A stretch of DNA of 64,000 bases, from the NCBI GenBank assembly GCA_001770955.1, contig MESL01000023.1:45629-109628 (forward strand), written 5' to 3'. The stretch is from Burkholderiales bacterium RIFCSPLOWO2_12_FULL_65_40 (GTDB lineage: Bacteria; Pseudomonadota; Gammaproteobacteria; Burkholderiales; Burkholderiaceae_C). Below the pieces are notes generated by a model that did not search any database, was not told the DNA's origin, and was given only the letters and a program-made list of their open reading frames with translations. The position numbers and the translations under genes are program-made. Shown piece after piece: positions 1 through 8,924 of this stretch (its first letter is position 1; each line of letters starts with the position of its first letter).

Positions 1-719
1 TCCGCAAGGCGCTCAATGGCCGCGTGCCGCTGATCGGCTTCTCGGGCAGCCCCTGGACGCTGGCCTGCTACATGGTCGAGGGCAAGGGCAGTGACGACTA
101 CCGCCTCGTCAAGACGCTGATGTACAGCCGTCCCGACCTGATGCACCGCATCCTGGCCGTGAATGCCGACGCCGTGGCGCAGTACCTGAACGCCCAGATC
201 GACGCGGGCGCCCAGGCCGTGATGGTGTTCGACAGCTGGGGCGGCGTGCTCGCCGACGGCTGCTTCCAGGACTTCAGCCTGGAATACACCAAGCGCGTGC
301 TCGCCCAACTCAAGCGCACCGGCGTGGACGGCCAGGACGTGCCGCGCATCGTCTTCACCAAGGGCGGCGGCATCTGGCTCGACGACATGAAGGACATCGA
401 CTGCGAGGTGTTGGGCCTGGACTGGACGGCCAACCTGGGCAAGGCGCGCGCCATCGTCGGCGGCCAGGTGGGCGGCCCCGGCAAGGCGCTGCAGGGCAAC
501 ATCGACCCCAACGTGCTGTTCGCCCCGCCCGCGCAGATCGTCACCCAGGTGCACGCCGTGCTCGACAGCTTCGGCACGCCGCACACCGACCGCAGCACCA
601 CCGGCCCTACGCACATCTTCAACCTGGGCCACGGCATCAGTCAGTTCACGCCGCCCGAGCATGTGGCCGCGTTGGTCGAAGCCGTGCACAGCCACTCGCG
701 CGCGCAGCGCAGGGCTTGA
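1..719 (+). CDS. hemE: Uroporphyrinogen decarboxylase HemE, 5' end outside window
   Basis: HemE decarboxylates the four acetate side chains of uroporphyrinogen III to give coproporphyrinogen III in cytosolic heme biosynthesis. About 238 C-terminal residues are present, reading from the first bases of the window. The opening [16 protein letters not shown] matches the substrate-pocket region of the family, followed by the conserved segment around VFDSWGG and the C-terminal NLGHGI loop. Roughly the first third of a usual 350-residue enzyme lies upstream, so the internal GTG at 24 is not the true start. The gene runs toward priA, an arrangement common in Burkholderiales. A 10-bp-stem hairpin follows the stop. 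Confidence 0.95.
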   Translation, partial: RKALNGRVPLIGFSGSPWTLACYMVEGKGSDDYRLVKTLMYSRPDLMHRILAVNADAVAQYLNAQIDAGAQAVMVFDSWGGVLADGCFQDFSLEYTKRVLAQLKRTGVDGQDVPRIVFTKGGGIWLDDMKDIDCEVLGLDWTANLGKARAIVGGQVGGPGKALQGNIDPNVLFAPPAQIVTQVHAVLDSFGTPHTDRSTTGPTHIFNLGHGISQFTPPEHVAALVEAVHSHSRAQRRA

Positions 720-1339
720 TTCCGGGCAACCCGGCTGTCTGACTTATGCACACCGGCACGGTGGCACCTACCTGCCTTGCGCCAGTGGGTGCCACCGCTC
801 TGTAAAGTGCCACGCCCCCTCCACAGCGTCGCAAGTGCTTGATTTCATTCACCCGTCGTTATTGCTGCTTTGGCGGGCACCCTGTTGAAAGCCCGTGTTT
901 TCAAGGCCTTGCAGCCCATGCCCAGGGGATATCAACAAAGTTATCCACAGAAAATCGGGACGATTGCAAAAATCCTTGTCATGACAAGCACTTGCAGTGA
1001 AAACCCAAAAAAGTGAGTGAACCGGCGCCGTGCATGACGCAGATCCGGTTTGCTGCCACAGGTTGACGTGACCAAATGCAACGACTTGTGCACACTTCCC
1101 GCACTGTGGTATGCCCCCCGACACCGCGCCCCCTGCAAAAGCCCATGGACACGATGGACACCATTGATTCATATGAACTTTTTCAACAGCTCCCCTTTGA
1201 GAGGCTGCTTTTTGGCCAGGGTATCCCGTCAGCCCGGCCCCCCCCGGACGCGAGGATGTCAACAAAGTTATCCACAGAAGTGGACCTCCCCCGGCGCAAA
1301 GGCCTGAAAATCAAGCACTTAGCGCAACAAGCTGAAGCC
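720..1339. promoter_or_regulatory. hemE-priA leader with two DnaA-box repeats
   Basis: This is a 620-base stretch with no convincing gene if priA starts at 1340. An identical 21-base segment occurs at 932-952 and 1259-1279. Each copy carries TTATCCACA, the strong DnaA-box consensus, at 941-949 and 1268-1276. The stretch after the first copy (about 950-1020) is A-rich compared with its surroundings. What is seen is the exact duplication and the consensus match. A role in DnaA-linked control of priA, or in DnaA titration, is inference. An ATG at 1256 in the priA frame would place the second box inside the coding region. Confidence 0.5.
759..797 (+). terminator. Hairpin downstream of hemE
   Basis: CGGTGGCACC (759-768) and GGTGCCACCG (788-797) form a perfect 10-bp stem with a 19-nt loop about 40 bases after the hemE stop. 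No clear T-run follows, so it may be a weak or Rho-assisted terminator, or an mRNA-stabilising hairpin. Confidence 0.45.
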
Positions 1340-3442
1340 GTGAATACGCCCCTCCCCACCGTGCAGGTCGCCGTGCACACGCCGTCGCACAGCGGCGTGG
1401 GGGATCTGCTCGACTACACCTGTGAGCGCCCACTAGCGCCGGGCGCATTGGTACGTGTGCCTCTGGGCGCCCGGGAGGTGCTGGGCGTGGTGTGGGACGG
1501 CCACAGCGCACCGCCGCCAGAGGGTCGCACGCTGCGCCCGGTGGCCGGCGTGCTGGAGGGCATCGCTCCGCTGGACGCGCACTGGCGCCGCCTGGTGGCC
1601 TTTGCGGCGCGCTACTACCAGCGCAGTCTGGGCGAAGTGGCGCTATCGGCCCTGCCACCGCAGTTGCGCGACCTGGGCCCCGAGCAGCTGGCGCGCCGCC
1701 TGCGCCGCCCCGCACGCGAGGCCTCCCCCGCAATCGCTACACCTTTGATAGCGCTCAGCGCAGAGCAGGAAAGCGCTCGTGCCGAAATTTCTTCAAAAAA
1801 TGGCCCCTTCCTGCTGTTCGGCAGCACCGGCAGCGGCAAGACCGAGGTGTACCTGCGCTGCGTGCAGGAGGTGCTGGAGCAGGACGAGCACGCCCAGGCG
1901 CTGGTGATGGTGCCCGAGATCAACCTCACGCCGCAGCTCGAGGAACGCTTCATCGCACGCTTTGGCGCCGGGGCGGTGGTGTCGCTGCACAGCGGCATGA
2001 CGAACCCGCAGCGCCTCAAGGCCTGGCTGGCCGCGCACAGCGGGCAGGCGCGCATCGTGCTGGGCACGCGCATGGCGGTGTTCGCGTCGCTGCCGGGCCT
2101 GCGCCTCATCGTGGTGGACGAGGAACACGACCCGAGCTACAAGCAGCAGGAAGGCGCACGCTACTCGGCGCGCGACCTGGCGTTGTGGCGCGGGCGCGAG
2201 CAGGGCGCCAAGGTCATCCTCGGTTCGGCCACGCCCTCGCTGGAGAGCTGGCACGCCAGCCGCCCGCCCAGCCCCGAAGACCCCGAGGGCGGGCGCTACC
2301 TGCGCCTGCACATGCCCAGCCGCGTCGGCGCGGGCGAGCTGCCGCGCGTGCGCCGCGTGGACATGAACCACCAGCCCCGGCGCACCGTGTTCTCGGCCCC
2401 GCTGCTGACCGCGCTGCAGGAGCGCGTGGAACGCGGCGAGCAGAGCATGATCCTGCTCAACCGCCGGGGCTATGCCCCCGTGCTGCACTGTCAGGACTGC
2501 GGCTGGAAGAGCGACTGCCCGCACTGCAGTGCGCACCAGGTGTTCCACAAACTCGACCGCACGCTGCGCTGCCACCACTGCGGCTTCACGGTGCGCGTGC
2601 CGCGCGCCTGCCCCGGCTGCGGCAGCCCGGACATCGTGCCCATCGGCCGGGGTACCGAGCAGCTCGAAGAGCAGCTCGGCGAGCTGCTCGCCGCCGTGCG
2701 CCGCCCCGACGGCACGCCGGTGCGCATCGCGCGCATCGACGCCGACACCACGCGCCTCAAGGGCGCGCTGGAGAGCCAGCTGGCCCAGGTGCACACGGGC
2801 GAGGTGGACGTGCTCGTGGGCACGCAGATGATCGCCAAGGGCCACGACTTCCGCCGCATCACGCTGGTGGCCGCCGTGCAACCGGATGGCGCCCTGTTTT
2901 CCAGCGACTTCCGCGCGCCCGAGCGCCTGTTCGCCTTGCTGATGCAGGCCGGGGGCCGCGCCGGGCGCGACGCGGCCTACATGGCGGCGCAGGGCACGCG
3001 CTGCGAAATGTGGGTGCAAACCTTCCACCCGCAGCACGGCGTGTTCGAGGCGCTGCGCCTGCACGACTACCCGGCCTTTGCCGCCCAGCAACTGAAGGAG
3101 CGCGAAGAGGCCGCCATGCCGCCGTTCGCCTTCCAGGCCCTGGTGCGCGCCGACGCCCGCACGCAGGAGGTGGCCCAGGGCTTCCTCGCCGCAGCCAGCA
3201 GCGCCGCCCACGCCCACGGCCTGCCGGGGCTGGAGCAGGTCACGCTCTACCCACCGGTGCCGCTGACCATCCAGCGCGTGGCCAACGTGGAGCGCGCCCA
3301 GATGCTGCTCGAAAGCAGCAACCGCACGGCTTTGCAACGCTTTCTGGCCCACTGGCAACCCGTGATGCAGGCCACGCGCAGCCAGCCCGAGCACAAGGGG
3401 CTGATCCGCTGGCTGGTGGATGTGGACCCGCTGGCGATCTGA
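1340..3442 (+). CDS. priA: Primosomal protein N' (replication restart helicase PriA)
   Basis: PriA is a superfamily 2 3'-5' helicase that recognises abandoned replication forks and reloads the replisome. From GTG 1340 the product is 700 residues, the usual family length. An N-terminal fork-binding region is followed by Walker A GSTGSGKT (about residue 161), DEEHD (about 260), and paired CxxC zinc-binding motifs (CQDC, CPHC, CHHC, CPGC). C-terminal helicase motifs include GTQMIAKGHDF. The reading frame is open back to 1076, and ATG 1256 is an alternative start. Neither has a good ribosome-binding site, so the start is uncertain. The segment just before Walker A (about residues 132-155) is encoded by a dispersed repeat. 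Confidence 0.93.
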   Translation: MNTPLPTVQVAVHTPSHSGVGDLLDYTCERPLAPGALVRVPLGAREVLGVVWDGHSAPPPEGRTLRPVAGVLEGIAPLDAHWRRLVAFAARYYQRSLGEVALSALPPQLRDLGPEQLARRLRRPAREASPAIATPLIALSAEQESARAEISSKNGPFLLFGSTGSGKTEVYLRCVQEVLEQDEHAQALVMVPEINLTPQLEERFIARFGAGAVVSLHSGMTNPQRLKAWLAAHSGQARIVLGTRMAVFASLPGLRLIVVDEEHDPSYKQQEGARYSARDLALWRGREQGAKVILGSATPSLESWHASRPPSPEDPEGGRYLRLHMPSRVGAGELPRVRRVDMNHQPRRTVFSAPLLTALQERVERGEQSMILLNRRGYAPVLHCQDCGWKSDCPHCSAHQVFHKLDRTLRCHHCGFTVRVPRACPGCGSPDIVPIGRGTEQLEEQLGELLAAVRRPDGTPVRIARIDADTTRLKGALESQLAQVHTGEVDVLVGTQMIAKGHDFRRITLVAAVQPDGALFSSDFRAPERLFALLMQAGGRAGRDAAYMAAQGTRCEMWVQTFHPQHGVFEALRLHDYPAFAAQQLKEREEAAMPPFAFQALVRADARTQEVAQGFLAAASSAAHAHGLPGLEQVTLYPPVPLTIQRVANVERAQMLLESSNRTALQRFLAHWQPVMQATRSQPEHKGLIRWLVDVDPLAI
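1732..1802 (+). repeat. Dispersed ATAGC-type repeat lying in frame inside priA
   Basis: This segment has the layout of the intergenic repeat family seen elsewhere in the window: an ATCGCTA...GATAGC palindromic head, a middle AAAGCGCT, and a tail TTTCTTCAAA. It aligns without gaps to the copy inside recC. Here it encodes the run ending QESARAEISSKN, immediately before the PriA Walker A strand. Confidence 0.65.
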
Positions 3443-3591
3443 TCCGAAGCCCGCGACGCCCGCCCCCTGCGCGTGCTACGCGCACAACCCACGCCAGCGG
3501 CCACCGTGCAAGGGCCGCCCCGCCGCACCGGTGGCGTCACCCTGCCCGCAGCGCGTAGCGCTGCGAGAGCGGGGGGAAGTGGTGCAGCCAC

Positions 3592-4077
3592 TCAGGGGGG
3601 CGTTCCCCCCTCCTTGTCCATTTGCACCACCAGGTGCGCCTCATAGCGCTCCCACTGCATGGGAATGACAAAAGGCACAGCGCCAGCCGGGTGAGAGGCC
3701 GCGCCCTCTTCAGGCGAGAGCACGCGCGGCGGCGAGATGTCCAGCGCCTCGCCGAAATGGCGGCGTGCCTGGCCCGACATCTGGTTGGCGATCTCGCCCA
3801 CGATGTCGCGGTGGCTGGCGTCGGTGTAGTCACTCTCGCCGATGGACAGCAGCACATGCGTGAGCAGGCCGCGCGGCGCCGAGAAGGTGACGCTGCCCCG
3901 GTAACGCCCGGCCAGCTCGATGCGGCCCTGGAAGTCGTTCCAGACTATGGGCCCGGCGCCGTCGAGCAGGTAGGCAGTGCGCACGGAGGCCTTGTGCCCG
4001 GTGGTCTGGGCGAAAAAACCCAGTGCGGCGTCAGAGAATACCTTGACGTCTTCCACCTTGAGACGGTTTCCGCTCAT
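3592..4077 (-). CDS. CheX-like chemotaxis phosphatase-type protein
   Basis: A 161-residue cytosolic protein of the CheX/CheC-like class, which in known systems dephosphorylates CheY-P. The helix DIVGEIANQMSGQARRHF carries the ExxN arrangement used as the catalytic pair in CheX/CheC/FliY. The ATG at 4077 overlaps the stop of the upstream response regulator in an ATGA junction, so the two are translationally coupled. As last gene of a kinase-regulator-CheX trio, its likely job is to switch off its own CheY partner. Only one ExxN helix is visible, as in CheX. The substrate assignment is inference from context. Confidence 0.75.
   Translation of the reverse strand: MSGNRLKVEDVKVFSDAALGFFAQTTGHKASVRTAYLLDGAGPIVWNDFQGRIELAGRYRGSVTFSAPRGLLTHVLLSIGESDYTDASHRDIVGEIANQMSGQARRHFGEALDISPPRVLSPEEGAASHPAGAVPFVIPMQWERYEAHLVVQMDKEGGTPP
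3594..3611. terminator. GC hairpin between convergent priA and cheX-like gene
   Basis: AGGGGGG and CCCCCCT form a 7-bp perfect stem around the loop CGTT at the 3' end of the cheX-like gene. A second GC palindrome (cgcagcg/cgctgcg type) lies at about 3550-3568. Neither has a T-run, so these may be barriers between the converging transcripts rather than classical terminators. Confidence 0.35.
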
Positions 4078-4445
4078 GCCATCAGCTCCTGCAGGGATTC
4101 GACCATTTGTTCATCGGAAAAGGGTTTGAGCAGAAAACCATGCGCGCCCCGGGCCATGGCCCGCAAGGCGGTGGAGCGGTCACTCAGGGCCGACACCACC
4201 AGGATGCGCGCACCGGGCAGCACCGTGCGCAAGGCCTCCAGGCAGGCGGGGCCGTCCATCTCGGGCATGGTCAGGTCCATGGTGACGAGATCGGGCCGGT
4301 GCTGGCGCGCCTGGTGGATGGCCTCCAGGCCGTTTTCGGCCTGGGCCACCACCTTGACGCCCAGCCGCGCATCGCCGGCCAGACGGGCAATCCGGTTGCG
4401 AAACACCATGGAGTCGTCCACGACCATCAGCGTGACCGCGTTCAT
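4074..4445 (-). CDS. CheY-type single-domain response regulator
   Basis: A stand-alone 123-residue receiver domain with the acidic DD pair near residue 10, the phospho-acceptor Asp in VTMDLTMPEMDG (about 57), Ser/Thr in VVSALS, and Lys in LLKPF. There is no output domain, so it probably acts by protein contact, as CheY does. It sits between a CheA-like kinase and a CheX-like protein with ATGA overlaps on both sides, which supports a kinase-CheY-phosphatase circuit. The downstream target (flagellum, pili or another machine) cannot be read from the sequence. Confidence 0.88.
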   Translation of the reverse strand: MNAVTLMVVDDSMVFRNRIARLAGDARLGVKVVAQAENGLEAIHQARQHRPDLVTMDLTMPEMDGPACLEALRTVLPGARILVVSALSDRSTALRAMARGAHGFLLKPFSDEQMVESLQELMA

Positions 4446-6478
4446 GCCGACCCCGCCCCGAATCTGAGCACGAACTGCGTGGACACCTGGGGCTGCGTCA
4501 GCACCTTGAGCCGGGCGCCGGCCTTCTCGGCCACCTGGCGCACCAGCGACAGGCCCACGCCCCGGCCTGCGTGCTCGGTGACCTCGGTGGCCGTGGTGAA
4601 GTGGGGGTCGAAGATATGGCCTAGCACCTGCTGGTCGCTCAACTGGGCGGCGTCGCCCCGCAGTTGCGCGATGCGTTCACGCAGATGGGGCACGACGATG
4701 CCACGCCCGTCGTCGCTCAGGCGCACCTCGATGCTGCCATCGGTGGCGTGGCCGATGTCCAGCCGCAAGGCCCCCGTGGGCGGCTTGCGCAGTTGCTCGC
4801 GCTCGTGCGGCAGCTCGATGCCATGCACCACGGCGTTGCGCACCAGTTGCGGCAGCGCTTCGCGCAGGGCGCGCTCCACCTCGGGGGGCAGCCCGCCCTC
4901 GGGCAGGCGGGCCGTCAGCGCCACCTGCTTGCCCAGCGACAGCGCCACGCGCTGCGCCAGGGCCTGCAGGTTGTTCACCATGGCGTCGAGGGTGCTGGTG
5001 GTTTCCCGGTCTGCCACGGGCTGGCCCACGCGCAGGAAGAAGCGGTGCAGCCGTTCGACCTGGTCCTGCAGGCGTGCGAGCTCGACCACGACGGGGATCA
5101 GGTCTTCGCCCTCCAGATGGGGGCGGCGCAGCAGCGGTGCCAGGGTGTTTTCCATCTCGTGGGCCTGGCGCGCGATACCGGTCGAGCCCAGCGCCCCGGC
5201 CTCGCCCTTGATGCCGTGCACCAGGCGCGCGGCATCTTCCACCAGCGCCTTGCAGGCCCCGGGCTCGCGCCCGACGGTGCGCAGGGCCTGGTTGAGGTCG
5301 GCCAGGCGCTCACGCGCGCCGAGCAAAAAGTCCTGCAGCAGCAGGGGCTCCTGCTCCAGCACCACGAGCAGGTCTTCCACATCATTGCGCGCGGCCTGCT
5401 GCGTGGCCGAGAGTTCGCGCTCCAGCTGCACCTTCTGCGTCACGTCGAACACCGTCACCAGCAGCTCCTTGATGCGGCCTTCCTCACGCACCTGGCTGAT
5501 CTGGAAGGTCAGAAAGCGTGGCTTGGCATGCGGGTCGCCCGGCGACTGGACGGGTACCTCCTGCAGCGGGTCGAGCTGGGTCAGCAGCGCGGGCTTGACC
5601 TTGGGGTCGAACAACAGATCCAGGTAGGTGTGCGCCTCCTCGGCGCGCTCGGCATCGAGCATGCCTGCCAGCAGGCGGCGAAAGTCGTCGCCCGGCTGTA
5701 CCGGGCGCATGAACAGGCGCGGCGTGGCCGCCGAAATCTGCCCGCCAATGCGGCCATCGGCCCCCACCAGCAGCAGCCCCTCGGAGACAGTCTGCAGAAT
5801 GTCGTCGGTTTCCTGCCGCGCGGCCTCGGCCACCTGGTCGGCGGCCTTGAGGCGGCGCACGAACTTGAAGACGATGAAGACAAAATTGAGCAGCGCCAGC
5901 ACGATGGCCGCCACCTGGATGCTGCGCATCAGGCCCGTCTTGTGGCGCGCTGCAGCTTCCACGCCCATGGCCAGGTCGTCGCTCTGCCCCATCAGGCGGA
6001 TGTTGCGCGCCACGGCCTTGGTCGAAGCCATTTCGACATCTTCCAGGCGGGGCGCGGGCACCGTCAGCACCGGGGCAATGGCGTCATTGAGCGGGCGCCA
6101 TTCATTCTCCAGGCGCCGCAGCATGCCGCGCAGCTCTTCGGGGTCCAGACCGAAAGCACGGAACTCGCTGCCCGACGCCATGGACGCCTTGAGCGTCGCC
6201 AGCCCCTGGTTGAACGCCGCCGTCCCCTGGCCCAGCTGCGCCATGCTGGTCTGCACGAGCAGGCCGTCGCGGGTTTCGATCTGCAGCGTCAGCAGCGACT
6301 TGGTGATCTGCTGCGTGAGCATGCGCAGTTCGCCTGCGGTGTTGATGCGGCTGGCATCACGTTCCAGCTGGATGGAGGCAAAAAAGTTGAAGAACAGGAT
6401 GCCCAGATCGAGCACGATGAAGAGCAGGATGGCCAACAGCAGGTCGCGGTACTTTCCCAGACCCAGAGATGCATTCAT
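4442..6478 (-). CDS. Membrane CheA-like histidine kinase with PilJ-type sensor and HPt
   Basis: A 678-residue kinase. Transmembrane segment 1 is at about 11-34, followed by a PilJ/NarX-like segment (INTAGELRMLTQQI, about 45-58). Transmembrane 2 lies at about 186-208, then a degenerate PAS-like region to about 350. An HPt-like helix carries the candidate phospho-His421 in VHGIKGEAGALG. The C-terminal ATPase domain is of CheA style: N-box RNAVVHGIE (547-555), DDGRG (589-593), FDPHFTT, GRGVGLSL. No CheW-like domain follows. The start ATG 6478 opens with MNASLG just before the first membrane segment; the frame is open further upstream without support. It heads an ATGA-coupled operon with a CheY and a CheX-like protein. 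Confidence 0.82.
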   Translation of the reverse strand: MNASLGLGKYRDLLLAILLFIVLDLGILFFNFFASIQLERDASRINTAGELRMLTQQITKSLLTLQIETRDGLLVQTSMAQLGQGTAAFNQGLATLKASMASGSEFRAFGLDPEELRGMLRRLENEWRPLNDAIAPVLTVPAPRLEDVEMASTKAVARNIRLMGQSDDLAMGVEAAARHKTGLMRSIQVAAIVLALLNFVFIVFKFVRRLKAADQVAEAARQETDDILQTVSEGLLLVGADGRIGGQISAATPRLFMRPVQPGDDFRRLLAGMLDAERAEEAHTYLDLLFDPKVKPALLTQLDPLQEVPVQSPGDPHAKPRFLTFQISQVREEGRIKELLVTVFDVTQKVQLERELSATQQAARNDVEDLLVVLEQEPLLLQDFLLGARERLADLNQALRTVGREPGACKALVEDAARLVHGIKGEAGALGSTGIARQAHEMENTLAPLLRRPHLEGEDLIPVVVELARLQDQVERLHRFFLRVGQPVADRETTSTLDAMVNNLQALAQRVALSLGKQVALTARLPEGGLPPEVERALREALPQLVRNAVVHGIELPHEREQLRKPPTGALRLDIGHATDGSIEVRLSDDGRGIVVPHLRERIAQLRGDAAQLSDQQVLGHIFDPHFTTATEVTEHAGRGVGLSLVRQVAEKAGARLKVLTQPQVSTQFVLRFGAGSA

Positions 6479-6787
6479 GGTGTAAGCGCAAGTGGCAATG
6501 GCGCCATGCTGCGGTGCAATAGTGACGGCCGCGTGACGCAACCCTGCTGCGGGCAGGGGCTCCGCGATGGCCGCCTTTTGGGGCACAAAACGATTCCCCG
6601 GTACGCGTCATCAAACGGTGGTGGCAGCCCGATTCACAGAAGACCGGAACCCGGCCAGAGGGGCCGTATCCCTTGGTGCATTCCATGACCACTCTGCGCA
6701 TGCATCCGGCGCAGTCCCTTTGACCGCCGAATCGCGGCCGGCCCGCGCGCTCAGGCGCGGTGTGCGCCACGGGCGCAGCGTGCCCAG
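6479..6787. other. Intergenic region without a recognisable gene
   Basis: This 309-base gap lies upstream of the kinase operon and downstream of the GNAT-Rnk gene, both on the minus strand. It presumably carries the kinase operon promoter. I see no clear -35/-10 pair, no structured RNA and no credible small gene. Confidence 0.5.
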
Positions 6788-7699
6788 CTACAGGTGGAAA
6801 TCGCCCGCAGCTTCCGGCTGGTAAAGCACTTTCTCGATCCGGATATGGCAGGTCCGGTTCGGAATCCGCCAGCTGAAGGCATCGCCCTCCCTGTAACCCA
6901 GGATCGCGGTGCCGATGCCGGAGCACACCGACAGCTTCCCCGCACGGTCGTCTGCATCTTCCGGGTAGACCAGTGCCACTTCCAGTTCCTCGTCATCCAC
7001 CTGCAACAAGGCCTTGGAATTCATCGTGACGACATCCTCCGCCACATTCCATGGATCGACGACGATGGCCCGCTCGATCTCGTGCTCCAGCTCGAAAATT
7101 TCCGAGCCCCGTTCGACCTCGACCAGACTCCTGAGCCGTGCCTTGTCGATCTCGGTGATGTAGATGTCGGCGGCGTGCACCGCAGGGCTTTCACGCAGGA
7201 GCCGGAGATAGCGCTCCGAGCTCATGGCCAGCGACTTCATCGCGGGCGTTTCGCTTTGCAGCAGGAAGCCGCTGTGCAGGAAGGCCTTCAGCGATCGCGC
7301 ATTGTCCGGGTGGATCTTGGCGATGAGCCTCTCGGCCCGCATGTCGAAGAAGGCGAGCTTCATGCCTTCACGGATGGCGCTGGCGCCGAGCTTGCGGCCC
7401 CAGTTGTCGCGGTTGCCGATGACCAGGACCATTTCGCAGTCCGGGCCTGCCTTGACGAGGCGCACAAAGCCGACCGGCACATCATGAGCGTCGTAGGCCA
7501 TGAAGAACCGGCCGCCCTGGTTGAACAGATGGGTGAGGATCGGCAACTGGACCCGGCCGATGACCTGCTCGATGAACCGGGAGACATGGCGTGAATCGCT
7601 CAGGTAGCGGGTGACGTCTTCGTCTTCCAGCCAGTCCATCAGGGTCAGCGCGTTGGCCCGCGTGATCTCGGGGCACAGAGCAATAAAAGGCTTGTTCAT
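6788..7699 (-). CDS. GNAT acetyltransferase fused to Rnk/GreA-C-like domain
   Basis: A 303-residue two-domain protein. The N-terminal half (about 5-150) is a GNAT-type acyltransferase, with strands around RFFMAYDAHDVPVGFVRLV and an acetyl-CoA-binding turn near NRDNWGRKLGASAI. The C-terminal part (about 165-300) has the layout of nucleoside diphosphate kinase regulator Rnk: an N-terminal helix pair, then a GreA/GreB C-terminal-like FKBP-type domain (SVCSGIGTAILGYREGD). Rnk relatives bind RNA polymerase near the secondary channel. This fusion is known in proteobacteria, but its substrate is not. ATG 7699 is chosen because AAGGTGGTGA sits just upstream; an earlier ATG at 7720 lacks such a site. 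Confidence 0.8.
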   Translation of the reverse strand: MNKPFIALCPEITRANALTLMDWLEDEDVTRYLSDSRHVSRFIEQVIGRVQLPILTHLFNQGGRFFMAYDAHDVPVGFVRLVKAGPDCEMVLVIGNRDNWGRKLGASAIREGMKLAFFDMRAERLIAKIHPDNARSLKAFLHSGFLLQSETPAMKSLAMSSERYLRLLRESPAVHAADIYITEIDKARLRSLVEVERGSEIFELEHEIERAIVVDPWNVAEDVVTMNSKALLQVDDEELEVALVYPEDADDRAGKLSVCSGIGTAILGYREGDAFSWRIPNRTCHIRIEKVLYQPEAAGDFHL

Positions 7700-7776
7700 C
7701 TTCACCACCTTTGGTTTCAAGAATGAAAGCCTTCCATGGCTGCGGCCATGACGGTTCTTTCGGGGAAGCTCCTATT

Positions 7777-8730
7777 TTAGGTCAGCAGCGCCACCGCCCC
7801 CGAAAAGCTCAAAAACGCCAGCGCAGTCGACACCAGAATGATGCGCGCCACGCGCCCGTTGTTGGCGCCGAACTTCTCGGCCAGCAGCGAGACGTTGCTC
7901 GCGCTGGGCAGCGCGGCCAGCAGCACCAGCACCGTGTGGGCGAACGGCGTCAGCGGCACGCCTGCGGCAATGGCGGCATGGCCTGCGCCCCACACCAGCA
8001 GCGGGTGCAGCAGCAGCTTGGCCAGCGCCACGGGTACGTAGTCGCGCGCGGGCACCCGCTCGTGCAGGTTCATCTGCGAGCGTGCCAGCACCGCGCCGAT
8101 GGTGAACAGCGCCACGGGCGAGGCGGCGTCGGCCAGCATGGCCACGGTTTTATCCACCGGGCCGGGCAGCTTGAACTGCAGGGCCGAGGCCAGCGCGCCC
8201 AGACCGATGGCCCAGGGCATGGGGTTGGTGGCCATGCCCTTGAAAGCGTTGCGCAGCGCCACGCCCACGCCATGCGTGCCCGCGCCGTCGAGCCGCGAGA
8301 GCGCAATGCACAGCGAAGTGGTGATGACCATGTCCACCACGATGGTGACGATGACCGGGCCTGCGCTCTGCGCGCCCAGCAGCGCCACGAGCAGCGGCAC
8401 GCCCATGAAGCCGGTGTTGGGGAAGGCGGCCACCAGGGCGCCAAAGGCAGCGTCGTTCCAGCCGATGCGCGCATTGCGCGTGAGGGCCACCGTGCCGCCC
8501 ACCATGACCAATGCGCACAGCAGATAGACACCGGCCACGGCTGGGTCAAGCAGTTGCGCGATGGGCGTGTTGGCGCCAAAGCGGTAGAGCATGCACGGCA
8601 GCGCGAAGTACAGCACAAAGGCATTGAGCCCCGGAATGGCCGGCTGCGGCAGCACGCCGCTGCGCGCGGCCAGGTAGCCACAGAGCACGAGCGCGAAGAA
8701 GGGGAAGGTGACGAGCAGGACGGACAGCAC
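7777..8730 (-). CDS. AEC-family (auxin efflux carrier-like) permease
   Basis: A 317-residue integral membrane protein with about ten hydrophobic segments arranged as two five-helix repeats, typical of the AEC/BASS fold. Bacterial relatives move malate, malonate or other carboxylates, but the substrate cannot be told here. The segments SVLLVTFPFFALVLCGYLAA at the N-terminus and FPNTGFMGVPLL in the middle are characteristic; the latter contains the conserved N-T-G-F crossover region. The start is taken as GTG 8730, just before the first membrane helix, because the open frame farther upstream encodes polar, low-complexity sequence atypical of the family. Confidence 0.85.
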   Translation of the reverse strand: MLSVLLVTFPFFALVLCGYLAARSGVLPQPAIPGLNAFVLYFALPCMLYRFGANTPIAQLLDPAVAGVYLLCALVMVGGTVALTRNARIGWNDAAFGALVAAFPNTGFMGVPLLVALLGAQSAGPVIVTIVVDMVITTSLCIALSRLDGAGTHGVGVALRNAFKGMATNPMPWAIGLGALASALQFKLPGPVDKTVAMLADAASPVALFTIGAVLARSQMNLHERVPARDYVPVALAKLLLHPLLVWGAGHAAIAAGVPLTPFAHTVLVLLAALPSASNVSLLAEKFGANNGRVARIILVSTALAFLSFSGAVALLT

Positions 8731-8924
8731 GGACGCTATTGTGGCGCCCGCCGGTTCAGACTGGCTTGCAGGGTGCTGGCAGCGTGCTTCCACTGCGCAT
8801 GGTGAGGGTGCCCGTGCATGCATTTCCGGCATCCGTGCGCCACCCCGCCGGGCCGCCCTGAGCGCGCTGGCGCCACGCTCTTGGCACAGTGCATACTGCG
8901 CGGGTTTTGCCCTGCTGCACACCC

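Noticed and set aside
720..1279. Chromosomal replication origin
   Set aside because: Only two consensus DnaA boxes, no clear AT-rich unwinding array, and no dnaA/dnaN nearby; I keep it only as a DnaA-binding candidate.
4664..6688. Long plus-strand frame opposite the CheA-like kinase
   Set aside because: Antisense shadow of a well-supported kinase; composition is Gln/His/Leu-rich with no family motif.
7711..8805. Plus-strand frame opposite the AEC permease
   Set aside because: Gly/His/Gln-rich shadow; the minus-strand permease has clear membrane helices and family motifs.
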